Source: Delphinapterus leucas (lineage: Eukaryota > Chordata > Mammalia > Artiodactyla > Monodontidae). Taken from it: a stretch of 64,000 nucleotides of DNA. Under the pieces are notes generated by a model. The model had not been told where the DNA came from. It was given only the letters and a program-made list of their open reading frames with translations, and did not search any database. The stretch's first letter is position 1, and each line of letters begins with the position of its first letter. The stretch is from contig NW_022098093.1 of NCBI RefSeq assembly GCF_002288925.2, positions 29,881 to 93,880 of the forward strand, written 5' to 3'. The translations under genes were made by a program, and so were the position numbers. Below are positions 1 through 10,500 of this stretch, piece after piece.

Positions 1-2155
1 TTTAGCATAATGTCCTCCAGGTTCCTCAATGTTGTCACAAGTGTCAGGATTTCATTCTTTTTTTTAAGGCCGAATAATCTATTATATATCTACATTTTCT
101 TTACCCATTCATCCATTGATGAGCATTTAGGTTGTTTCCTTATTTGGCTGTTGTGAATAATACTGCAACAAACATAGGGGTGCAGATCTTCTTGAGATAC
201 TGATTTCATTTCTTTTGGATATGCTGTATAGGTAGAAGTGGGATTGCTAGATCATAAGGTACTCCCATTTTTAATCTTTTGAGGAACCTCCTTATTGTTT
301 TCCATAATCGCTATATGAATTTACATTCCTACATACAGTGGACAAAGGTTCTTTTTCTCCATATCCTTCCAATACGTGTTATTCTTTGTCTTTTTTGATG
401 ACAGTCATTCTAACAGGTATGAGGTGACAACTCATTGAGGTTTAAATTTGAATTTCCTTGATTAGTGACATTGAGCAGCATTTAATGTAACTTTTGGCCA
501 TTCTGATGTCTTCTTTTGACAAAGGTCTATTCAGGCCCTTGGTCCATTTTTTAAATTGGTCTGTGTTTTTGCTATTGATTTGTATGAGTTCCTTACCTAT
601 TTTGGATATTAGCTCCTTATCAGATATAAGATTTGCAATATTTTCTCCCATTCTTAGGTTGCCAGTTCATTCTGGTGATTCTCTTGCTGCGCCAAAGCTT
701 TTTAGTTTGATGTAGTCCTGTTTGTCTATTTTGATTTAGTTGCCTGTGCTTTTGGTGTCATATCCCAAAACTCATTGCCAAGACCCATTTCAGGAAGCTT
801 TTTCCTTATGTTTTATTATTGTAATTTTATAGATCCACGTTTACATTTAATACTTTAATCTATTTTGAGTTGACTTTTATATGTGGTATAAGTGTCCAAT
901 TTTATTCTCCAGCATGTTAATATTCAGTTTTATTAGCATTACTCATTAAAGAAAACTATCATTTCCTCATTGTGGGTTCTTGGCAGCTTTGTTGAAGATC
1001 AGTTGTCCTTAGAAACCTGGATTTATTTCTGGCCTCTCTACTCTGTTCCTTTGTTCTACATATCTGTTTTCATGCTAGTTCCATACTGTTTTTATTACTG
1101 TAGCTTTGTAATGTATTTTGAAATCAGGAAGTGTCATTCTTCCAGCTTTACACTTCTTGCTCAAGACTGCTTTGGCTATTTGGGGTTTTTTGTAGTTCCA
1201 TATGAATTTTGGTATTGTTTTTTCTATTTCTACAAAGAGCGTCATTGGGATTTTGAGAGGGATTGCATTGAATCTGTAGATCTCTTTGGGTAGTACAAAC
1301 ATTTCAACAGTATTAATTCTTTCAATCTACAAACACTGGATATCTTTCCATTTGACTGTGTCTCACCTCTTTGGTTAAGTTTATCCTCAAGTATTTTATC
1401 CTTTTGGTTGTTACTGTGAATGGGAAATTTTTCTTAATTTTCTTTTTGAACAGTTTATTGTTTATGTGTAGAAATATGACTGATTTTTTTTCAGTTATGA
1501 TGGACATATAACACTATATTAGTTTCAGGTGTACAATGTAATAATTCGATATTTGTATATATTGCAGAAAGCTCATCACCATAAGTCTAGTTAACATCCA
1601 TCACCATACAAAGTTAAAAAATTTTTTTCTTGTGATTAGAACTTTTAAGATCTACTCTCTTAGCAACTTTTAAATATGCAATACATTATTATTGACTGTG
1701 GAAAATGTGACTGATTTCTGTACAGTGATTTTGTACCCTGCAATTTACTGGATTTGTTTATTATACTAACAGATTTTTTTATTGAATCCTTAGATTTTTC
1801 TACAGATATGACTGTATTATCTGAAAACAGAGATTATTTTATTTTTTCTTTCTTATTTGGATGATTTTTATTCCTTTTTCTTATCTACTTTCTCTGGCTA
1901 GAAATTCCAGTACTATGTTAAATAGAATTGGCAAGGGAGGGCATCCTTGCCATGTGCCAGATCTTAGAACAAAAGCTTTCCATTTTCCACCATTAATTAT
2001 TATATTAGCTGTGGGCTTCTCATATACAACATTTATTGTGTTGAGGTAAGTTCCTTCTACACTTTGTTGAAAGGTTTTATTATGAATGAATGTTGAAAAA
2101 AAGATGCAAAATCTTTTTCTGCATCTCTTTTCTAAGGTGATTGATCTATTCAAGT
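1..2155 (-). mobile_element. Old L1 LINE fragment, ORF2 3' part (minus)
   Basis: Read on the minus strand, this is a diverged L1 ORF2 running from the reverse-transcriptase region (about 2150) to its C-terminal part and beyond the left window edge. Minus-strand frames near 1881-2153 give the RT segment with the QGCP-like turn ([20 protein letters not shown]), and 1075-1302 gives the downstream [11 protein letters not shown] block. Stop codons and indels are frequent, so it is dead. The copy is more diverged from L1-A, -B and -C than those are from each other, so it is older. It is split by another L1 3' end at 1487-1700. The 5' truncation point near 2125-2155 is approximate. Confidence 0.85.
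1487..1700 (-). mobile_element. L1 3' UTR fragment nested in the older L1 (minus)
   Basis: About 210 bp reading on plus as poly-T (1483-1491) followed by the antisense of a typical mammalian L1 3' UTR. It interrupts the flanking L1 ORF2. The short repeats gaaatatgactgattt (1471-1486) and gaaaatgtgactgattt (1701-1717) flank it as a slightly diverged target-site duplication. The host ORF2 resumes after the second copy. Confidence 0.75.
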
Positions 2156-3079
2156 ATCCTAATTAATTTAAAATAAAGATTGGTATTTTACACATAAATT
2201 ATTATGTTTTCAAATTTATTGAAATAGAGTTCCAGATAACACTTCGTAATTAAATTTCAATCCATCTGTGGAGTTTTGTCTCATTCTTTTACCTATAGAC
2301 TATGCTTACTTCAATTCTACAATGGTAGATTTCTAGAGTTGAGATAGAAACCATATGGCTTCAAAACCTAAAATATTTATTTTCTGGCCCTTTATGAAAA
2401 ATGTTTGCTGAGCTATTATAAAGAAATACATAGAAAATCTAATCATTATTACTTTATTGTATTTTAGTTTCTTCACTTGGAATTTTCCAGTAGACCATAA
2501 CTGTATCAACACACAAGGCTCTTCTGTTTTTCTCTATACTAAATATTATACCACATTTCATTTTCTTTCTTCAAAATCAAATGCTTAATTTCTTTGTAAC
2601 AACCATTTCTCTGCTTTTCCTATCCAGTTATACACATCAGAAACCTGGGCTCCTTTTGGGTACATTCTCCCCCTACACACTGCAGCCAATCTATTATTTA
2701 TAAATTTCTTAGACAAATGATGTTGAGTTACATTATGTCTTGGTAACTAAGAATAATACTGTGTAAAATTCTAATTCCCTACACCAGATATTTTTAAGTA
2801 TGTAAAACAGTTATTATATTAAGCAATCTGTAATTGCTACACCAGTATATTCCTCACATAATCTGAGATTTGCATATTCTAGTTCCTTCCAATTCTTCAC
2901 CTTTATCTTGTATACTTTCTTGCCTCTTCAAGCACAGTATATTTCTTCAACCTTCTCTAGTGCAGAAAGCTCTTTCCGACACTTAGACATCATTGAAAGA
3001 TGTTTCTTCTCCCTGAAAAGCCCACTCTCCTCAACAACGCACTCAAACTTCAGTAAAAACATTAGTCCCTCTCAAAGGA
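2156..3079. other. Non-coding stretch, no gene seen
   Basis: AT-rich sequence without a convincing reading frame. The only recognisable element is a short hAT-type repeat remnant at about 2335-2415, listed separately. The open frame at 2908-3141 runs into the L1-A tail and has no recognisable similarity. Confidence 0.5.
2335..2415. mobile_element. hAT-type DNA transposon remnant (probable)
   Basis: The stretch around ctaaaatatttattttctgg followed by ccctttatgaaaaatgtttgctg resembles the terminal part of a common mammalian non-autonomous hAT (Charlie-like) repeat. It is short and diverged. The exact family is not asserted. Confidence 0.45.
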
Positions 3080-3491
3080 TTTTTTTTGTTAATTTTTATT
3101 TCATTTTATTTAATTTTTTTTACACTTTTATTGGAGTATAATTGCTTTACAATGTTGTGTTAGTTTCTGCTGTATAACAAAGTGAATCAGCTATATGTAT
3201 ACATATATGTATATGTATACATATATCCCCATATCCCCTCCCTCTTGCACCTCCTTCCCAACCTCCCTATCCCAGCCCTCTAGGTGGTTACAAAGCACCG
3301 AGCTGATTTCCCTGTGCTATGCAGCTGCTTCCCACTAGCTATCTATTTTACATTTGGTAGTGTATATATGTCAAGGCCACTCTTTCACTTAATCCCAGCT
3401 TAACCTCCCCCCACCATGTCCCCAAGTCCATTCTCTATGTCTGCGTCTTTATTCCTGTTCTGATCCTAGGTTCATCAGAGCCATTTTTTTC

Positions 3492-6400
3492 CTGATTCCA
3501 TATATACGTGTTAGCATATGGTACTTGTTTTTCTATTTCTGAATTACTTCACTCTGTATGACACACTCTAGTTGATCCATCTCACTACAAATAACTCAAT
3601 TTCATTTCTTTTTATGGCTGAGTAATATTCCATTGTATATATGTGCCACATCTTCCTTATCCATTCATCTGTCGATGGACAGTTAGGTTGCTGCCATGTC
3701 CTGGCTATTGTAAATGGTGCTGCAATGAACACTGTGGTACATCTCTTTTTCTAAATTATGGGTTTTCAGGGTATATGCCTAGTAGTGGGATTGCTGGGTC
3801 ATATGGTAGTTCTATTTTTAGTTTTTTAAAGAACCTCCATACTGTTCTCCATAGTGGCTGTATCAGTTTACATTCCCACCAACAGTGCAAAAGGGTTCCC
3901 TTTTCTCTACAGCCTCTCCAGGATTTGTTTGTAGATTTTTTGATGATGGCCATCGTGACGAGTGTGAGGTGATATCTCATTGTGGTTTTGATTTACATTT
4001 CTCTGATGATTAGTGATGTTGCGCATCCTTTCATGTGTTTGTTGGTAATCTGTATATCTTCTTTGGAGAAATGTCTATTTAGGTCTTCTACCCATTTTTG
4101 GATTGGGTTATTTTTCTGATATAGAGCTGCATTAGCTGATTGTACATTTTGGAGATTAATCCTTTGTCAGTTGCTTCGATTGCAAACATTTTCTCCCATT
4201 CTGAGGGTTGACTTTCCATCTTGCTTATGGTATCCTTTGCTGTGCAAAAGCTCTTAAGTTTCATTTGGGTCCCATTTGTTTTTAGTGCTATTTCTCTAGG
4301 AGGTGGGTCCAAAAGGATCTTGCTGTGATTTATGTCACAGAGTGTTCTGCCTATGTTTTCCTCTAAGAGTTTTACAGTGTCTGGAATTACATTTAGGTAT
4401 TTAATCCATTTTGAGTTTATTTTTGTGTATGGTGTTAAGAAGTGTTCTAATTTCATTCTTTTACATGTAGCTGTCCAGTTTTCCCAGCACCACTTATTGA
4501 AGATGCTGTCTTTTCTTCATTGTCTATTCTTGCCTCCCTTATCAAAAATAAGATGACCATATGTGAATGGGTTTATCTCTGGGCTTTCTATCCTGTTCCA
4601 TTGATCTATATTTCTGTTTTTGTGCCAGTATCATAATGTCTTGATTACTGTAGCTTTGTAGTATAGTCTCAAGTCAGGAAGCCTGATTCCTCCAGCTCTG
4701 TTTTTCTTTCTCAAGATTGCTTTGGCTATTCAGGGTTTTTGTGTTTCCATATAAATTGTAAAATTTTTGTTTCTACTTCTGTGAAAAATGCCATTGGTAG
4801 TTTCATAGGGATTGCATTGAATCTGTAGATTATTTTGGGTAGTAGAGTCATTTTCACAATGTTGATTCTTCCAATCCAAGAACATGGTATATCTCTCCAT
4901 GTGTTTGTATCATCTTTAATTTCTTCCATCAGTATCTTACAGTTTTCTGCAAACAGGCCTTTTGTCTCCTTAGGTAGGTTTATTCCTAGGTATTTTATTC
5001 TTTTTGTTGCAATGGTAAATGGGAGTGTTTCCTTAATTTCTCTTTCACATTTTTCATCATTAGTGTATAGGAATGCAAGAGATTTCTTTGCATTAATTTT
5101 GTATCCTGCTACTTTACCAAATTCATTGATTAGCTCTAGTAGTTTTCTGGTAGCTTCTGTAGGATTCTCTATGTATAGTATCATGTCATCTGCAAACAGT
5201 GACAGCTTTACTTCTTCTTTTCCAATTTGGATTCCTTTTATTTCTTTTTCTTTTCTGATTGCTGTGGCTAAAACTTCCGAAACTATGTTGAATAACAGTG
5301 GTGAGAGTGGGCAACCTTGTCTTGTTCCTGATCTTAGAGGAAATGGTTTCAGTTTCTCACCATTGAGGATGATGTTGGCTGTGGGTTTGTCATATACGGT
5401 CTTTATTATGTTGAGGTAGGTTGCCTCTATGGCCACTTTCTAGAAAGTTTTTATCATAAATGGGTGTTGAATTTTGTCAAAAGCTTTTTCTGCATCTATT
5501 GAGATTATCATATGGTTTTTATGTTTCAATTTGTTAATATGATGCATCACATTGAGTGATTTGCATATATTGAAGAATCCTTGCCTTCCTGGGATAACCC
5601 CCACCTGATCATGCTACATAATCCTTTTAATGTGCTGTTGGATTCTGTTTGCTAGAATTTTGTTGAATATTTTTGCATCTATGTTCATCAGTGATATTGG
5701 CAAGTAATTTTGTTTTTTTGTGACATCTTTTCTCGTTTTGGTAGCAGGCTGATGGTGGCTTCGTAGAATGAGTTTGGGAGTGCTCCTCCCTCTGCTCTAT
5801 TTTGGAAACGTTTGAGAGGGATATGTGTTAGCTCTCCTCTAAATGTTTGATAGAATTCACCTGTGAAGCCATCTGGTCCTGGGCTTTTGTTTGTTGGAGG
5901 ATTTTTAATCACAGTTTCAATTTCAGAGCTTGTGATTGGTCTGTTCATATTTTCTATATCTTCCTGGTTCAGTTTTGGAAGGTTGTACTTTTCTAAGAAT
6001 TTTGTCCATTTCTTCCACGTTGTCCATTTTATTGGCATAGAGTTGCTTGTAGTAATCTCTCATGACCTTTTGTATTTCTGCAGTGTCAGTTGTTATTTTT
6101 CCTTTTTCATTTCTAATTCTGTAGATTTGAGTCTTCTCCCTTTTTTTCCTGATGAGTTTGGCTAGCTTCTAGTTTTATTGATCTTTGCTATTGTTTCCTT
6201 CATTTCTTTTTCACTTCTTTCTTATCTGATCTTTATGATTTATTTCCTTCTGCTAATTTTGGGTGTTTTTTTTTTTTTCCCATTTCTCTAATTGCTTTAG
6301 GTGTAAGGTTAGGTTGTTTGGATTTTTCTTGTTTCTTAAGGTAGGATTGCATTGTTATAAACTTCCCTCTTAGAATTGATTTCGTTGCATCCCATAGGTT

Positions 6401-7219
6401 TTCGGCCATTATGTTTTCATTTTCATTTGTCTCTAGGTATTTTTTTATTTCCTCTTTGATCTCTTTAGTGATTTCTTGGTTATTTAGTAGCGTATAATTT
6501 AGCTTCCATGCATTTGTATTTTTACAGATTTTTTTCCTGTAATTGATATCTAGTCTCATAGTTTTGTGATAAGGAAAGATACCTGATACAATTTCAATTT
6601 TCTTAAATTTACCAAGGCTTGATTTGTGACCCAAGTTATGATCTATCCTGGAGAATGTTCCATGTGCACTTCAGAGGAAAGTGTATTCTGTTGTTTTTGG
6701 TCGGAATGTCTTATAAATATCAATTAAGTGTATCTGGTCTAATTTGTTATTTAAAGCTTGTGTTTCCTTATTTATTTTCATTTTGGATGATCTGTCCATT
6801 GGTGAAAGTGGGGTGTTAAAGTCCCCTACTATTCCTGTGTTACTGTCGATTTCCCATTGTATGGCTGTTAGCATTTGCCTTATGTATTGAGGTGCTCCTA
6901 TGTTGGGTGCATAAATATTTACAATTGTTATATCTTCTTCTTGGATTGATCCCTTGATAGTCTTTATTTTAAAGTCTATTTTATCTGATTTAAGAATTGC
7001 TACTCCAGCTTTGTTTTGATTTCTGTTTACATGGTGTATCTTTTTCCATCCCCTCACTTTCAGTCTGTATGTGTCCCTAGGTCTGAAGTGGGTCTCTTAT
7101 AGACAGCACATATATTGGTCTTGTTTTTGTATCCATTCAGACAGTCTGTGTCTTTTGGTTGGAGCATTTAATCCATTTACATTTAAGGTAATTATTGATA
7201 TGTATGTTCCTATTACCAT
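3492..7219 (-). pseudogene. L1-A ORF2 (endonuclease/reverse transcriptase), broken
   Basis: Relic of the L1 ORF2 polyprotein: apurinic-type endonuclease, then reverse transcriptase, then a C-terminal Cys-rich domain. The start at 7219 (ATG on minus) matches the position and context of the L1-B ORF2 start. Still readable are the endonuclease VGDFNTPLSPMDRS block (frame 6671-7057), the [15 protein letters not shown] block (5688-6038), the RT active site [13 protein letters not shown] (4726-5436) and the C-terminal knuckle (3756-3980). Damage includes several frameshifts, loss of about 11 residues between the FKIK and GSIQEED blocks, a changed SDHN catalytic block (reads FPYHK), Ser for the first knuckle Cys (SWRGC), and loss of the usual terminal stop. 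It is non-functional. Confidence 0.9.
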
Positions 7220-7277
7220 TTTCTTAATTGTTTTGGGTTTGTTATTGCAGGTCTTTTCCTTTTCTTGTGTTTCCTGC

Positions 7278-8161
7278 CTAGAGAAGTTCCTTTAGCATTT
7301 CTTGTAAAGCTGGTTTGGTAATGCTGAATTTTCTTAACTTTTGCTTGTCTGTAAAGCTTTTAATTTCTCTGTTGAATCTGAATGAGATCCTTGCTGGGTA
7401 GAGGAATCTTGGTTGTAGGTTTTTCCCTTTCAGCACTTTAAATATGTCCTGTCACTCCCTTCTGCCTTGCAGTGTTTCTGCTGGAAGATCAGCTGTTAAC
7501 CTTATGGGCATTCCCTTGTATTTATTTCTTGCTTTTCCCTTGTTGATTTTAATATTTTTTCTTTGTATTTAATTTTTGATAGTTTGATTAATATGTGTCT
7601 TGACATGTTTTTCCTTGCATTTATCCTGTATGGGACTCTCTGTGCTTCCTGGACTTGATTATTTCCTTTCACATGTCAGGGAAATTTTCAGCTGTAATCT
7701 CATATATTTTCTCAGACACTTTCTTTTTCTCTCCTTCTTCTGGGACCACTGTAATTTGAATGTTGGTGTGTTTAATGTTGTCCCAGAGTTCTCTGAGACT
7801 GTTCTCAATTCTTTTCATTCTTTTCTCTTTATTCTGCTCTGTGGCAGTTATTTCCACCATTCTATGTTCCAGGTCACTTATCCATTCCTCTGCCTCAGTT
7901 ATTCTGCTATTGATTCCCTGTAGAGAATTTTAAATTTCATTTCTTTTGTTGTTCATCATCGTTTGTTTGCTCTTTAGTTCTTCTAGGTCCTTGTTAAACG
8001 TTTCTTGTATTTTCTCCATTCTATTTCTGAGATTTTGGATCTTTACTATCATTACTCTGAATACTTTTTCAGGTATACTGCCTATGTCCCTTTCATTTGT
8101 TTGGTCTGGTGGGTTTTTACCTTGCTTCTTCATCTGCTACATATTTCTCTGTCTTCTTGTT
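7278..8161 (-). pseudogene. L1-A ORF1 (RNA-binding chaperone), broken
   Basis: Remnant of ORF1p, the trimeric coiled-coil RNA chaperone that coats L1 RNA. The N-terminal frame (7930-8133) gives the MKKQ..NPPD..EEIGS-like start followed by a Lys/Glu-rich heptad region (MEKIQETFNKDLEELKSKQ). A second frame (7669-7860) covers the middle. The canonical ATG is lost: the minus strand reads AAG where L1-B has ATG. The ORF also contains frameshifts. The expected terminal TAG lies at 7278-7280. Confidence 0.82.
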
Positions 8162-10250
8162 TTGTTTAAGTTACTCTGTTTGGGGTCTCCTTTGCGCAGG
8201 CTGCAGGTTTGTCATTCCTGCTATTTTTGTGTTTATCTCCAGTGGGTGAGGGTGGTTCAGTGGCTGTGTAGGCTTCCTGGTGGAGGGGACTGGAGCCTGT
8301 GTTTTGGTGGATGGGGCTGGATCTTGTCCTTCTGGTGGGCAGGGCTCCATCCGGTGGTGTGTTTTGTGGTGTCAGTGAACTTAGTATGACTTTAGGCAGC
8401 GTCTCTGCTAATGGGTGGGGTTGTGTTCCTGTCTTGCTAGTTGTTTGGCATGGGGCATCCAGCACTGGAGCTTGCTGGCTATTGGGTGGAGTTAGGTCTT
8501 AGTGTTGAGATGGAGATCTCTGGGAGAGCTCTCGCCAATTAATACTACATGGGGCTGGGAGGTCTCTGGTTTTCCAATGTCCTGGACTCGGCTGTCCCTC
8601 CTCAGAAGCCCAGGCCCAACACCTGGCTGTATCACCAAGACCCTGCCATCCACATGCTTTGAAATAAAAGGAAGAAAAAAACAAACAGATAGAACCCCAA
8701 AACAAATGGTAAAAGCAAAACTAAACAGATAAAATCAAAGAAACATACAGACACACACACTCATTAAAAGAGAAGACAAACAAGCAAACAAAAAAAAAAA
8801 ACAGAAAAGCGAACAGACAGAACCCTAGGTAAAAGTAAACCTAAACAGACAAAATCACACAAAGAAACATACACACACACACACACACACACACTCATTA
8901 AAAGAAAAAAAAAAAAAGAAAGAGCAACTAAACCCATAAACAAATCCACCAATGATAACAAGCACTAAAAATTAAAGTAAGTTAAACATAAAACCAAAAA
9001 CAAATCAGATGCAGAAAGCAAACCCCAAATCTACAGTTGCTCCCAAAGTCCACCACCACAATTTTGGGAACGTTCATTGTCTATTCAGGTATTCCACAGA
9101 TGCAGGGTTTATCACGTCGATTGCAGGGATTTAATCCGCTGCTCCTGAGGATGCACGGAGAAATTTCCCTTTCTAACCTCTGCTCGCACAGCTCCTGGGG
9201 TTCAGCTTTGGTTTTGGCCCTGCCTCTGTGTGTAGGCCACCCTCAGGCATCTGTTTCCCGCCCAGACAGGAAAGGATTAAAGTAGCAGCTTATTAGGGCT
9301 CTCTTGATCACTCAGGTCTGAGAGGAGGAAAGGTATGATAGTCATAATTGGAATGCGGGGTGAGCCTGCAGGGGGAGAAGCTGACCTGACATTGCAACAG
9401 CCTGAGGCATGCCTTGTGTTCTCCTGGAGGAGTTGTCCCTGGATCATGGGACACTGGCAGTGGTGGGCTACACAGGCTCCTGGGGGAATGTGGTAGTGTC
9501 CTGTGCTTGCACACAGGATTTTTGGTGGCAGTGGCGGCAGCATTAGTGGTCCGTGCCTGACTCTGGGGTCTGAGATGATAGCTGCAGCTCATGCCCATCT
9601 CTGGAGCTTGCTTAGGCTGTGCTCTGCCGTCTGTGGGCACACAGAGCAGGAAGTGCCTCTCCTTGCGCATCCTCTTAGGCAGGTCCAGACTTTTCCTGGA
9701 CTCCCTCCCAGCTAGCTGTGGTGCACTAACCCCTTCACGCTGTCTTCACGCTGCCAACCCCAGTCCTCTCCCTGGGATCTGACCTCGGAAGCCCGATCCT
9801 CAGCTCCCAGTCCCCAGCCCCCCGGCGGGTGAGCAAAGCGTCTCAGGCTGGTGAGTGCTGGTCAGTACTGAGCCTCTTTGCAGGAATCTCTCCGCTTTGC
9901 TCTCTGCACCCATTGCTGCACTCTCCTCCGTGGCTCTGAAGCTTCCCCCACACACACCCCATCCCCGTCTCCGTCAGTGAAGTGGCTTCCTAGTGTGTGG
10001 AAACTTTTCCTCCTTCACAGCTCCCTCCCAGAGGTGCAGGTCCTGTTCTCATTCATTTGTCTCTGTTTTTTCTTTGCCCTCTCCAGGTACATGGGGATTT
10101 TCTTGCCTTTTGGGAAGTCTGAGGTCTTCTGCCAGCGTTCAGTAGGTGTTCTGTAGGAGTTGTTCCACATGTAGAAGTACTTTTGATGTATTTGTGGGGA
10201 GGAAGGTGATCTCCACGTGTTACTCCTCTGCAATCTTGAAGGTCTCTCTC
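8162..10250 (-). promoter_or_regulatory. L1-A 5' UTR (decayed internal promoter region)
   Basis: About 2.1 kb upstream of ORF1 on the minus strand, aligned in order with the L1-C 5' UTR (52026-54459). It holds GC-richer blocks (8200-8640 and 9100-10150) around an A-rich block on plus (8640-9030). In intact L1s this region is an internal RNA polymerase II promoter. Many CpGs appear lost relative to L1-C. Open frames in this region (for example 9308-9670 and 9878-10156) are chance frames. Confidence 0.75.
8686..8941. repeat. Tandem duplication (period about 128 bp) inside the L1-A 5' UTR
   Basis: Two diverged copies of one module lie head to tail. Each begins cagatagaaccc (8686) or cagacagaaccc (8814) and ends with a CA run followed by actcattaaaag. 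The CA run at 8870-8894 is the longer. The corresponding module is single in L1-B (about 42960-43060). Confidence 0.7.
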
Positions 10251-10379
10251 AGATTTTTTCTTAATGGAAAACACATTTGTTCTTTCACTCTTAGTCTCAT
10301 AAAATACTATACGTTTTTTGGATAGTATTCATCACGGAAAAATATGTTATTGTGAGATTTTATTTCGCATCTCTCTCCT

Positions 10380-10500
10380 CAGTACTTTGTAAGCTCCATG
10401 ATATCAAGAATCAAATTTCCTAATGAACACCTAGTACTAAATTTGAAATACATAAGCATCTTGCTCAAGATAGGAATTCAAAAATACTTCTATTGAATAA
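10380..10500 (+). mobile_element. L2-like LINE 3' end (probable)
   Basis: The sequence runs through gtaagctccatgatatcaag, a cctagtact block and a terminal tattgaataa. This order follows the conserved 3' end of ancient mammalian L2 elements (gtaagctccatgag, then cctagaacagt, then aataaatatttgttgaa). It is strongly diverged. Confidence 0.45.

Larger units (their letters stand above)
3080..10250 (-). mobile_element. L1-A: full-length, degenerate L1 LINE (minus)
   Basis: A complete but decayed L1 of about 7.2 kb. On plus it reads as A-tail complement (3080-3120), 3' UTR (3121-3491), ORF2 (3492-7219), ORF1 (7278-8161) and a long 5' UTR (8162-10250). The 5' terminus (agattgcagaggagtaacac on minus, near 10237) corresponds to the aagatggcggaagagtaag start of L1-C, so this copy reaches the promoter end. 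Both ORFs carry many stops and frameshifts. The flanks show only a weak possible target-site duplication (around ggattttttt at 3077 and cagatttttt at 10250), in keeping with an older insertion than L1-B or L1-C. Confidence 0.93.

Noticed and set aside
4835..5419. 194-codon plus-strand frame rich in Ser/Ile/Phe resembling a membrane protein
   Set aside because: It lies opposite L1-A ORF2 RT, and similar frames sit opposite the same segment in L1-B and L1-C.
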